Below are positions 9,185 through 16,731 of a stretch of DNA of 64,000 nt, one piece after another. The notes beneath the pieces were generated by a model. It was not told the origin of the DNA. It worked only from the letters and a program-made list of their open reading frames with translations, and made no database searches. Positions within the stretch are counted from its first letter, which is position 1; the number at the start of each line of letters is the position of its first letter. The stretch comes from Streptomyces spiramyceticus (lineage in GTDB: Bacteria > Actinomycetota > Actinomycetes > Streptomycetales > Streptomycetaceae): assembly GCF_028807635.1 (NCBI RefSeq), contig NZ_JARBAX010000001.1, positions 3,707,501-3,771,500 on the forward strand, read 5' to 3'. The position numbers and the translations under genes are program-made.

Positions 9185-10393
9185 TTACTGCGCTTCCGTT
9201 CCGTCCACGTTCAGGCCCGGGATGATTCCGGGCAGCAGCGGCGGGAGTGTGACGTCGGGAGTCTGGGGATTCAGGGGGTTGTGGTCGGAGGAAGGGGCCG
9301 ACGGGTGCGCCTCGTGCGACGGCGGGTTCAGCAGGTCGCCTGCGCCGCCGTTCAGGAGGCCGTCGTCCTTGGAGCTGTGGGGTGCGGACGGGCGGGGCTT
9401 GCTGTCGCCGCCCGTACGGCCGCCGGAGGACGTTGTCGTGGAGGGGGCGGGGCGGTTCGTGCCCGATGTGCCGCCCGTACGGTCCTGGGTGGAGCCGGGG
9501 CGGTCCGTGGTGCTGCGGCCGGACTCCGGTGGGCGGGGGAGCAGCGACTGCAGCGGGGCCACCTCTTGGTCTATGGCGTCGAAGACCGAGCTCACCTGGT
9601 TGCCGACGTCGGTCAGTTGGACGGGCAGCCGGCCGCGGAGGCTGCTCCAGGCCTCGCGGTGCGCCTTGGCGAACGACGACAGGGCCTGGATCGGGCCCAT
9701 CGAGCCGTCTCGTTCGTAGGCCTGGTGGAGAAGGCGGTGGCCCTCGCCGGCGTCGTGCGTCATTCCCCTCAGGGTGCGCCTGACCTCGCCCAGCTGTTCG
9801 TGGTCGAGCTCGGACTCGCGGCCGCGTTCCATGAGGCGGCGTGCCTCGTGGAGGCGGGTGGACGCCTGGTCGAGGTAGAGCTCGCCACGGTCGGCGTCGT
9901 CGTCGGCCATGCCGCGTTTGACGTCTTCCATGCCGCGCTTCAGCCCGTACAGCGAATCACCCGGCAGCGCGTCGGAACTTGCAGCGGCCACGCCGCTGAA
10001 GGCTCCTGCTGCCACACCGACGGTGAGTCCGCCCGCGGCGATGCCCTTCGACCAGCGGGAGCGCGGGCGCAGCTTCCGGAGCGGAGATGCCCGATGGGCG
10101 CCACGGCCGTCCGTCCGTTGCTCGGGCACCGTAGGGCCCGCGGACGCACCGCCCTCGGCGACCATTGCTTCCATGGCGGCGATGAGCTGCGCCCGCTGGA
10201 CGATTTTGACCTCGGGGTCCAACTCCGGTGACGGCAGCTCGCCGAGACCGTTCGCCAGGGCCAGGAGTCTTGTGGACTCTGGCCCTTCGGCCGTTTCTTC
10301 GGGCTGATCTGCCGCCGTGCCCTGGGGCGTCTGAGCCTCCAGGGCCTGGGCGAAGGCGTTCGCCCGCCGGTGTGCCGATACGTTCGCGATCAC
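9185..10393 (-). CDS. rsbN: RsbN, membrane-bound anti-sigma factor for BldN
   Basis: A 402-aa protein immediately downstream of bldN on the same strand, the position of rsbN in Streptomyces. The N-terminal ~90 residues (MIANVSAHRRANAFAQALE onwards) are the part known in S. venezuelae to bind sigma BldN. A single transmembrane segment lies near residues 116-138 (GIAAGGLTVGVAAGAFSGVA). A DUF5667 domain (SLYGLKRGMEDVKRGMADDD) and a low-complexity Gly/Ser/Thr/Pro tail follow, outside the membrane. The GTG at 10393 was chosen because aggaggt then has 7-nt spacing; a GTG three codons earlier would touch the same ribosome binding site. Confidence 0.88.
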   Translation of the reverse strand: MIANVSAHRRANAFAQALEAQTPQGTAADQPEETAEGPESTRLLALANGLGELPSPELDPEVKIVQRAQLIAAMEAMVAEGGASAGPTVPEQRTDGRGAHRASPLRKLRPRSRWSKGIAAGGLTVGVAAGAFSGVAAASSDALPGDSLYGLKRGMEDVKRGMADDDADRGELYLDQASTRLHEARRLMERGRESELDHEQLGEVRRTLRGMTHDAGEGHRLLHQAYERDGSMGPIQALSSFAKAHREAWSSLRGRLPVQLTDVGNQVSSVFDAIDQEVAPLQSLLPRPPESGRSTTDRPGSTQDRTGGTSGTNRPAPSTTTSSGGRTGGDSKPRPSAPHSSKDDGLLNGGAGDLLNPPSHEAHPSAPSSDHNPLNPQTPDVTLPPLLPGIIPGLNVDGTEAQ

Positions 10394-10616
10394 TGGCGGC
10401 ACCTCCTCTCGTCATGACGATCGACTCCCCTGGGGGTCCGGAAGGTTGCACGCCTTGAGCACATCCACACGATTGAGTGAGTGGCTGCGGACATGGCGTG
10501 ACCGCAGGGAGCCTGCATCCCGCACAACGAGCGCGTCGGCACTTGGGTTACGCGCGAAAGATGATCCGACCACAGTGTCATGAAGGCGTCACGGACTGTG
10601 AGTTGTGGTCGGCCGG

Positions 10617-11402
10617 TCAGCGGGCATCGTCGGGAAGGAGCCGGGCCAGTGTCCTGACGGCCCGGTACTGGAGGGTCTTGATCGCGCCCTCGTTCTTGCC
10701 CATTACGCGGGCGGTCTCGGCGACCGAGAGGCCCTGGAGGAAGCGCAGGGTCACACACTCCTGCTGCTGCGGGTTGAGCTTGCGGACCGCTTCCAGGAGT
10801 GCCGCGTTGGAGAGGGATTCGAGGACGGAGTCCTCAGGGCTGCGCTCGACCTCGTTGGCGTCGAGCATTTCGCCGGTGGTCACTTCGAGACGGAACCGGC
10901 TCGATTTGAAGTGGTCGGCGACCAGGTTGCGGGCGATAGTGACCAGCCAGGCGCCGAAGTCCCGGCCCTGCCAGGTGAAGGTGGAGATGCGGCGCAGGGC
11001 GCGCAGGAACGTCTCGCTTGTGAGGTCTTCCGCGGTCGCCTTTCCGCCGACGCGGTAGTAGATGTAGCGGTAGACCGTGTCGCTGTACTGGTCGTAGAGG
11101 CGGCCGAATGCATCGGCCTCGCCGGCCTGAGCGCGTTCGACGAGGTCCATCATGCGGGCGCTGTCGCTGTCGGCGCTGGGCCGGCGGGCGGTGGACGTAC
11201 CGGTGGCCGAGCCGGCGCCGCGGCTGCGTCTGCCGACTGCCGCACCGCCGTCGGCCAGGGCATAGCAGGGGCCGACAAGTGCAGCAGGGGTGGCAAGGGC
11301 GGGGACGGCGTACGCGGTGGGGACGAAGCCGCGCAAGCGGTCGACGACCGTTGCGCGCAGCGTAGCCAGGCCCGAGGCGTCAACCCCGACATGTGGGTAC
11401 AC
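10617..11402 (-). CDS. bldN: BldN, ECF RNA polymerase sigma factor controlling aerial development
   Basis: A 261-aa ECF sigma factor. Sigma-2 runs from about residue 83 (MMDLVERAQAGEADAFGRLY through AEDLTSETFLRALRRIS). Sigma-4 follows from about 200 (LNPQQQECVTLRFLQGLSVA, with the helix-turn-helix in ETARVMGKNEGAIKTLQ). The first ~82 residues are an extension unrelated to sigma domains; in S. coelicolor BldN is made with a similar N-terminal pro-sequence that is removed. BldN directs transcription of chaplin, rodlin and bldM genes during aerial growth. The GTG at 11402 has gggag upstream. The adjacent anti-sigma gene rsbN supports the identification. Confidence 0.95.
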   Translation of the reverse strand: MYPHVGVDASGLATLRATVVDRLRGFVPTAYAVPALATPAALVGPCYALADGGAAVGRRSRGAGSATGTSTARRPSADSDSARMMDLVERAQAGEADAFGRLYDQYSDTVYRYIYYRVGGKATAEDLTSETFLRALRRISTFTWQGRDFGAWLVTIARNLVADHFKSSRFRLEVTTGEMLDANEVERSPEDSVLESLSNAALLEAVRKLNPQQQECVTLRFLQGLSVAETARVMGKNEGAIKTLQYRAVRTLARLLPDDAR

Positions 11403-11765
11403 GGGACTCCCAGAGGCAGAGCTTCCAACACGTTCAGTGCGGGACCGGTCACTCGTCGTGCTGGTGAGTGGGGTCCGGTATGCGTCTGAGGAGAATAACG
11501 CTTCGTACAGGCAGTGCTACACCCAGTTGCTCAAATCATCGATTCCGTCGCTTCTGTTACATCTATGCGGCGGATCCGGACACGGATTGTGACCGGTTAT
11601 TGATCGGATTACTTCGTCTTCTGCTTGAATCCGGGATCTGTTGTGCCCGAGTGGGAGCAACGGGACTGGCGGGAGCCCGGCACGGGTAGGAGCCCAGGAT
11701 TGCCTGAAGGGGCCCCGCGTGCCTTACGCGTGCCCCTGTGTGTGGCTGATGTTCGAGTTGTGGCC
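11403..11765 (-). promoter_or_regulatory. bldN upstream region (363 bp, no gene)
   Basis: This gap between the HAD-IB gene stop and the bldN start is clearly more AT-rich than its surroundings and has no supportable ORF, so it is most likely the bldN promoter and control region. It contains an interrupted inverted repeat, cactc at 11450-11454 and gagtg at 11466-11470. In S. coelicolor bldN is repressed by BldD; I could not find a convincing BldD box by eye. Confidence 0.5.
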
Positions 11766-12728
11766 TCAGTGGCGGCGGCGGTGCAGCGCCATCGCGGCCG
11801 CCGTGCCGCCGGCGATGGCGCCGAGCCCGGCGGCCGCCGGGATGCCGACCTTGGCGGCCTTGCGGCCGGTCCGGTAGTCGCGCAGGCGCCACTCGCGGGC
11901 GCGGGCGTGTTTGCGGAGCTTGGTGTCGGGGTTGATCGCGTACGGGTGTCCGACGAGCGAGAGCATAGGGATGTCGTTGTGCGAATCGCTGTACGCCGCG
12001 CAGCGGGCCAGGTCGAGGCCCTCGGCCGCGGCCAGGGCGCGGACCGCCTCGGCCTTGGCGGGCCCGTGCAGCGGCTCGCCCACCAGCTTGCCGGTGTACA
12101 CGCCGTCGACGGACTCGGCGACCGTGCCCAGCGCGCCGGTCAGGCCCAGGCGTCGGGCGATGATCGTCGCGGTCTCCACCGGGGCGGCCGTGACCAGCCA
12201 GACCTTCTGGCCCGCGTCGAGGTGCGCCTCGGCGAGGGCGCGGGTGCCGGGCCAGATGCGCTCGGCCATGTACTCGTCGTAGATCTCCTCGCCGATGGAC
12301 ATCAGCTCGGAGACGCGGTGGCCCTTCACGATGGACAGCGCGCTGTCGCGGGCGTCCTGCATGTGCTCCGGGTCCTCGACGCCGGCCAGCCGGAACCACG
12401 CCTGCTGCCAGGCGAAGCGGGCCAGCTCCTGGCGCTGGAAGAACTTCCGCTTGTAGAGGCCGCGGCCGAAGTGGAATATCGCGGCGCCCTGCATCACGGT
12501 GTTGTCGAGGTCGAAGAAGGCGGCGGCCCGCTCGTCTCCGACGACCGGGAACTCCGGCTCCCGCTGCCCGCCGTCCTCGTCCTCCCGGCGGTCCTGCCGT
12601 TCCAGCTGGTCCAGCTGGTTCTGCTCCTGCGAGGTTTTGCGTGCTGCCTCGGCTGCTGCCTCTCCCGCCAGCACGCTCCGGGCAGTCGCGGAGCGCCTAC
12701 GGGGGCTGAGCCATCCCAGTGCGGCCAT
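11766..12728 (-). CDS. HAD-IB family hydrolase (SerB-like phosphatase)
   Basis: A 320-aa protein. About 65 polar N-terminal residues precede the HAD core: motif I FFDLDNTV with D73 and D75, motif II in VWLVTAAPVE, and motif IV YSDSHNDIPML. This is the HAD-IB (phosphoserine phosphatase-like) subfamily, as in Mycobacterium Rv0505c, which has the same neighbours. The C-terminus carries one hydrophobic segment (VGIPAAAGLGAIAGGTAAAM), suggesting membrane attachment. The ATG at 12728 follows homologous N-termini; a GTG at 12767 would add 13 residues, and neither has a clear ribosome binding site. The substrate may be phosphoserine or a lipid phosphate. Confidence 0.85.
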   Translation of the reverse strand: MAALGWLSPRRRSATARSVLAGEAAAEAARKTSQEQNQLDQLERQDRREDEDGGQREPEFPVVGDERAAAFFDLDNTVMQGAAIFHFGRGLYKRKFFQRQELARFAWQQAWFRLAGVEDPEHMQDARDSALSIVKGHRVSELMSIGEEIYDEYMAERIWPGTRALAEAHLDAGQKVWLVTAAPVETATIIARRLGLTGALGTVAESVDGVYTGKLVGEPLHGPAKAEAVRALAAAEGLDLARCAAYSDSHNDIPMLSLVGHPYAINPDTKLRKHARAREWRLRDYRTGRKAAKVGIPAAAGLGAIAGGTAAAMALHRRRH

Positions 12729-12852
12729 GTCGTGAGCATAGCCAGTTTGTTCGGTACTTCCCGACACGCCGGGATGCGGTGGCGTGAACTCTCGGGGACG
12801 CCGGTGTTACACGGGCGAAGGGGGCATGGCCGTACGGGGCCACAATGGCGGG

Positions 12853-13128
12853 ATGAGTCCCTTGCTGCGACGTACTAAGAGGAAGCCCGGCGAGCGGTTG
12901 GTCACGCTGGTCGGCAAGCCCGGCTGTCACCTCTGTGACGACGCGCGGGAAGTGATCAGCGAGGTGTGCGGGGAGCTCGGGGTGCCCTGGGAGGAGAAGG
13001 ACATCACGCAGGACGAGGCGCTGAACCGGGCGTACTGGGAGCAGATCCCGGTCGTCCTGGTCGACGGTGAGCAGCACACCTTCTGGCGCGTGGACGCGGG
13101 GAGGCTGCGCAAGGAGCTGGGTGGCTGA
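12853..13128 (+). CDS. Glutaredoxin-like (DUF836) thiol protein
   Basis: A 91-aa thioredoxin-fold protein. It has a C25-x-x-C28 redox site (GKPGCHLCDDA), the cis-proline region QIPVVLVDG, and a C-terminal helix. It probably reduces disulphides in the cytosol with mycothiol or a thioredoxin reductase partner. It lies divergent from the HAD-IB gene and upstream of rex and the hem operon, as Rv0508 does before hemA in Mycobacterium. The ATG at 12853 was preferred because the upstream residues are not conserved-looking. Confidence 0.82.
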   Translation: MSPLLRRTKRKPGERLVTLVGKPGCHLCDDAREVISEVCGELGVPWEEKDITQDEALNRAYWEQIPVVLVDGEQHTFWRVDAGRLRKELGG

Positions 13129-13304
13129 CCGAAAGACAGCTACCATCATGGGCGATTTGGGCGGTCTCGGGGGCGTGGTCGTGAGGAGTGTGTACGGTTT
13201 TGCCCCCTTCGGGTTTTCAACGAGCCCGCGCGGTCCGAGGTTCCGGGATCGAGTGCCCGGTGTGCGTGACCCCGGTCACTTTGCACGGACAAAACGGACA
13301 CCAT

Positions 13305-13326
13305 CTTTGTGCACGCGTTCACAAAG
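13305..13326. promoter_or_regulatory. Rex operator (ROP site) upstream of rex
   Basis: A 22-bp element with 7-bp inverted arms ctttgtg (13305-13311) and cacaaag (13320-13326). Its core TTGTGCACGCGTTCACAA is the known Rex operator form, TTGTGAA-N4-TTCACAA with allowed inner changes. It lies about 75 bp before the rex start, so it predicts NADH-relieved autorepression of rex and of the hem genes read from the same promoter. Confidence 0.92.
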
Positions 13327-13400
13327 GCATAGCCTGCTTGCGACGGGGCGGTCCTGGGACATACGGCCGCCTGCAGCCCCGCTCATCCCGCAGGAGCACC

Positions 13401-14168
13401 GTGGCAACTGGCCGAACACACCGACCGGCGACCCGTAGCCGAGGCATTCCCGAGGCCACCGTCGCCCGCCTTCCGCTGTATCTGCGCGCCCTGACCGCGC
13501 TCTCCGAGCGCTCGGTGCCCACGGTCTCCTCCGAGGAGCTCGCGGCCGCCGCCGGGGTCAACTCCGCGAAGCTGCGGAAGGACTTCTCGTACCTCGGGTC
13601 CTACGGGACGCGTGGGGTCGGATACGACGTCGAGTACCTCGTGTACCAGATCTCCCGTGAGCTGGGCCTCACTCAGGACTGGCCGGTCGTCATCGTCGGT
13701 ATCGGTAACCTCGGCGCCGCGCTCGCCAACTACGGCGGCTTCGCCTCCCGTGGTTTCCGTGTCGCCGCGCTGCTCGACGCCGACCCCGCGCTGGCCGGAA
13801 AGCCGGTCGCCGGGATGCCGGTGCAGCACACCGACGATCTCGAAAAGATCATCGAGGAGAACGGCGTCTCCATCGGCGTCATCGCGACCCCGGCCGGCGC
13901 CGCCCAGCAGGTCAGCGAGCGGCTCATCGCCGCCGGTGTGACCTCGATCCTGAACTTCGCGCCCACCGTGCTGTCCGTGCCGGACGGTGTCGACGTGCGC
14001 AAGGTGGACCTGTCCATCGAGCTCCAGATCCTTGCCTTCCACGAGCAGCGCAAGGCCGGCGAGGAAGCCGCGGCCGAGGCGGCGGGCACGCCGCCGGCCA
14101 TACGTGGTGGTTCGGCCGCGAGCCGGAAGGGACCCGACGGGGACGTCCCCGCCGTGATGCCGGCATGA
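13401..14168 (+). CDS. rex: Rex, redox-sensing transcriptional repressor
   Basis: A 255-aa repressor that binds DNA when NAD+ is high and releases it when NADH rises. The N-terminal winged helix spans residues ~15-85 (ARLPLYLRALTALSER, NSAKLRKDFSYLGSYGTRGVGY). It is followed by a Rossmann domain with VVIVGIGNLGAALANYG (GxGxxG) and a C-terminal swapped helix (LSIELQILAFHEQRK). The GTG at 13401 has ggag 4-8 nt upstream; the frame further upstream covers the operator. Its stop overlaps hemA by 4 bp, so rex and hemA-hemC-hemD form one operon, as in other Streptomyces. Confidence 0.96.
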   Translation: MATGRTHRPATRSRGIPEATVARLPLYLRALTALSERSVPTVSSEELAAAAGVNSAKLRKDFSYLGSYGTRGVGYDVEYLVYQISRELGLTQDWPVVIVGIGNLGAALANYGGFASRGFRVAALLDADPALAGKPVAGMPVQHTDDLEKIIEENGVSIGVIATPAGAAQQVSERLIAAGVTSILNFAPTVLSVPDGVDVRKVDLSIELQILAFHEQRKAGEEAAAEAAGTPPAIRGGSAASRKGPDGDVPAVMPA

Positions 14169-15778
14169 GTCTTCTGGTTGTCGGGCTGAGTCACCGCAGC
14201 GCTCCGGTCAGTGTGCTGGAGCGGGCGTCGCTGGCTGCCGATACGCAGGCCAAGCTCCTGCAGGACACGCTCGCCTCGGAGCCGGCGGTCGAGGCCGCCG
14301 TACTCGCGACGTGCAACCGCATCGAGCTGTACGCCGACGTGGACAAGTTCCACGCCGGTGTCGCCGAGCTGTCCACGCTGCTCGCGCAGCACAGCGGCGT
14401 CGGGCTCGAAGAGCTCACTCCGTATCTCTATGTGCACTACGAGGACCGGGCCGTCCACCACCTCTTCTCGGTGGCGTGCGGGCTGGACTCGATGGTCGTG
14501 GGCGAGGGCCAGATCCTCGGCCAGATCAAGGACGCGCTCGCGCTGGGGCAGGAGCTCCACACCGCGGGCCGGCTCCTCAACGACCTCTTCCAGCAGGCGC
14601 TGCGCGTCGGCAAGCGGGCGCACTCCGAGACCGGCATCGACCGGGCCGGGCAGTCGCTCGTCACCTTCGGTCTTGAGCAGCTCGCGGCCGGTGAGCCGGT
14701 CGACGAGTGGACGGCGGGCAAGCGCGCGCTGGTGATCGGCGCGGGCTCGATGTCCTCGCTGGCCGCGGCGACGCTCCTACGTACCGGAGTGGCCGAGGTC
14801 GTCATCGCCAACCGCACTCAGGCGCGGGCCGAGCGGCTGGCGGAGATCCTCACGGAGTCCGGTGGCGTGGCGCGTGCGGTGCCGATGGCCGATGTGGCAC
14901 GGGAGCTGACACGAGTCGACATCGCCGTGTCGTGCACCGGTGCGACCGGTCTCGTCCTGACGGCCGAGAGCGTCGCGACGGCGCTCGGCGTGTCGCTCGA
15001 CGTGGCGACGCGGGATCGTGGCCGGGACCGTGCGGAGACGCCGGTGGCTCATGGTGCTGGTGCGTCGGATGGTGCCGATGTGGCGCCTGGCTGCCCGCTC
15101 GACGCCGAGGCCCGGGCCGAGGCCGGTTCCGGTGCCGCCGTGCCGCAGGCCCGGCAGAGCACCGACGCCGGTTCGCTCGAACTGCACGGCGCCTGGGCCG
15201 ACAACGGCACCGCCGTCATGCAGGGCCGCGTACGCGAGCAGGGCGGCGTACCCCGTCGTGGGCCCACCCGGCTCGCGCTGCTCGACCTCGCCATGCCGCG
15301 GGACATCGACGGCGGCGTGCACCGGCTCGACGGTGTACGGCTCGTGGACATCGAGTCGCTGGCCGACGCTTCCGCCGACGCGCCGATGGCCGCCGATGTG
15401 GACCAGGTGCGGACCATCGTGTCCGACGAGGTCGCGGCCTTCGGCGCCGCCCAGCGCGCCGCGCAGATCACGCCCACGGTCGTGGCCCTGCGCAGCATGG
15501 CCGCCGACGTGGTGACGAACGAGGTCACCCGGCTCGAAGGCCGGCTTCCCGGACTGGACGACAAGCAGCGCGCCGAGATCACGCAGACCGTGCGCCGCGT
15601 CGTCGACAAGCTCCTGCACGCGCCCACCGTGCGGGTCAAGCAGCTCGCGAGCGAGCCCGGCGGCGCCGGGTACGCGGACGCGCTGCGCGAACTCTTCGAC
15701 CTCGACCCGCAGACGGTTGCCGCCGTCAGCCGGGCCGACCTGAACGACACCGACGGTGGGAATCGAGGGCGGGCATGA
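14165..15778 (+). CDS. hemA: Glutamyl-tRNA reductase with a large low-complexity insertion
   Basis: A 537-aa protein catalysing the first committed step of the C5 heme pathway, Glu-tRNA to glutamate-1-semialdehyde. Catalytic Cys50 lies in VLATCNRIELY. The tRNA-binding region has GEGQILGQIKDAL (~113-125), and the NADPH site is VIGAGSMSSLAA (~190-201). The C-terminal dimerisation helix is intact. About 90 residues (~276-367, Ala/Gly/Arg-rich) are inserted between the NADPH-domain strands VDIAVSCTG and LALLDLAMPRDID. That makes the protein about 100 residues longer than the usual ~430. It overlaps rex and hemC by 4 bp each. Confidence 0.95.
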   Translation: MSLLVVGLSHRSAPVSVLERASLAADTQAKLLQDTLASEPAVEAAVLATCNRIELYADVDKFHAGVAELSTLLAQHSGVGLEELTPYLYVHYEDRAVHHLFSVACGLDSMVVGEGQILGQIKDALALGQELHTAGRLLNDLFQQALRVGKRAHSETGIDRAGQSLVTFGLEQLAAGEPVDEWTAGKRALVIGAGSMSSLAAATLLRTGVAEVVIANRTQARAERLAEILTESGGVARAVPMADVARELTRVDIAVSCTGATGLVLTAESVATALGVSLDVATRDRGRDRAETPVAHGAGASDGADVAPGCPLDAEARAEAGSGAAVPQARQSTDAGSLELHGAWADNGTAVMQGRVREQGGVPRRGPTRLALLDLAMPRDIDGGVHRLDGVRLVDIESLADASADAPMAADVDQVRTIVSDEVAAFGAAQRAAQITPTVVALRSMAADVVTNEVTRLEGRLPGLDDKQRAEITQTVRRVVDKLLHAPTVRVKQLASEPGGAGYADALRELFDLDPQTVAAVSRADLNDTDGGNRGRA

Positions 15779-16731
15779 CCAATGCCTTGAAGCTTGGGAC
15801 CAGGCGCAGCAAGCTCGCCATGGCCCAGTCCGGACACGTCGCCGAGGCGGTGCGCCAGATCACGGGGCGCCCCGTCGAGCTGGTGGAGATCACCACGTTC
15901 GGAGACGTCTCGCGCGAGCATCTCGCGCAGATCGGCGGCACCGGTGTGTTCGTCACCGCTCTGCGCGACGCGCTGCTGAGGGGTGAGGTGGACTTCGCCG
16001 TGCACTCCCTCAAGGATCTGCCGACCGCGCAGCCGGACGACCTCACGCTGGCCGCCGTGCCGAAGCGGGAGGATCCGCGTGACGTCCTCGTCGCGCGCGA
16101 CGGGCTCACCTTCACCCAGCTCCCGGCCGGGTCCCGCGTGGGCACCGGATCGCCGCGCCGCATGGCGCAGCTCAATGCGTACGCGCGCAGCCACGGCCTC
16201 GACATCGAGACCGTGCCGATCCGCGGCAACATCGACACTCGTGTCGGATTCGTACGGAGCGGGGAACTGGATGCGGTGGTCCTGGCCGCCGCCGGCCTCA
16301 ACCGCATCGGCAGGGCCGACGAGGTGACCGAGTTCCTCTCGGTCGACATGGTCCTGCCCGCCCCCGGCCAGGGGGCCCTGGCAATCGAGTGCGCCGCCAC
16401 GAGCGTCGACCTCGCTGCCGCGCTCGCCGAGCTCGACGACCCGCACACGCGGGCCGCCGTGACCGCCGAGCGATCCCTGCTCGCCGCCCTGGAGGCCGGT
16501 TGCAGTGCACCTGTGGGTGCACTGGCCGACCTGCTGGCCGACGGACAGGTTGTCAACGAAATGCGCCTGCGGGGTGTCGTCGGCACGACCGACGGTTCCA
16601 CGCTGGTGCAGCTGTCCACCACCGGTCCCGTACCCACGTCGCACAACGACGCGATCACTCTCGGACGCGAACTCGCGGACGAGATGCTCGCGAAGGGTGC
16701 GGCCGGTCTTATGGGGGAGCGAGCACAATGA
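15775..16731 (+). CDS. hemC: Porphobilinogen deaminase (hydroxymethylbilane synthase)
   Basis: A 318-aa enzyme polymerising four porphobilinogens to hydroxymethylbilane. The N-terminal domain has LGTRRSKLAMAQSG and HSLKDLPT with catalytic D81. The substrate/cofactor arginines lie in GTGSPRRMAQL and IRGNIDTRV. The dipyrromethane cofactor is attached to C243 (LEAGCSAPVG). The length is typical. The ATG overlaps the hemA stop (ATGA), and the hemC stop overlaps the next start in the same way, indicating translational coupling. Confidence 0.97.
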   Translation: MTNALKLGTRRSKLAMAQSGHVAEAVRQITGRPVELVEITTFGDVSREHLAQIGGTGVFVTALRDALLRGEVDFAVHSLKDLPTAQPDDLTLAAVPKREDPRDVLVARDGLTFTQLPAGSRVGTGSPRRMAQLNAYARSHGLDIETVPIRGNIDTRVGFVRSGELDAVVLAAAGLNRIGRADEVTEFLSVDMVLPAPGQGALAIECAATSVDLAAALAELDDPHTRAAVTAERSLLAALEAGCSAPVGALADLLADGQVVNEMRLRGVVGTTDGSTLVQLSTTGPVPTSHNDAITLGRELADEMLAKGAAGLMGERAQ

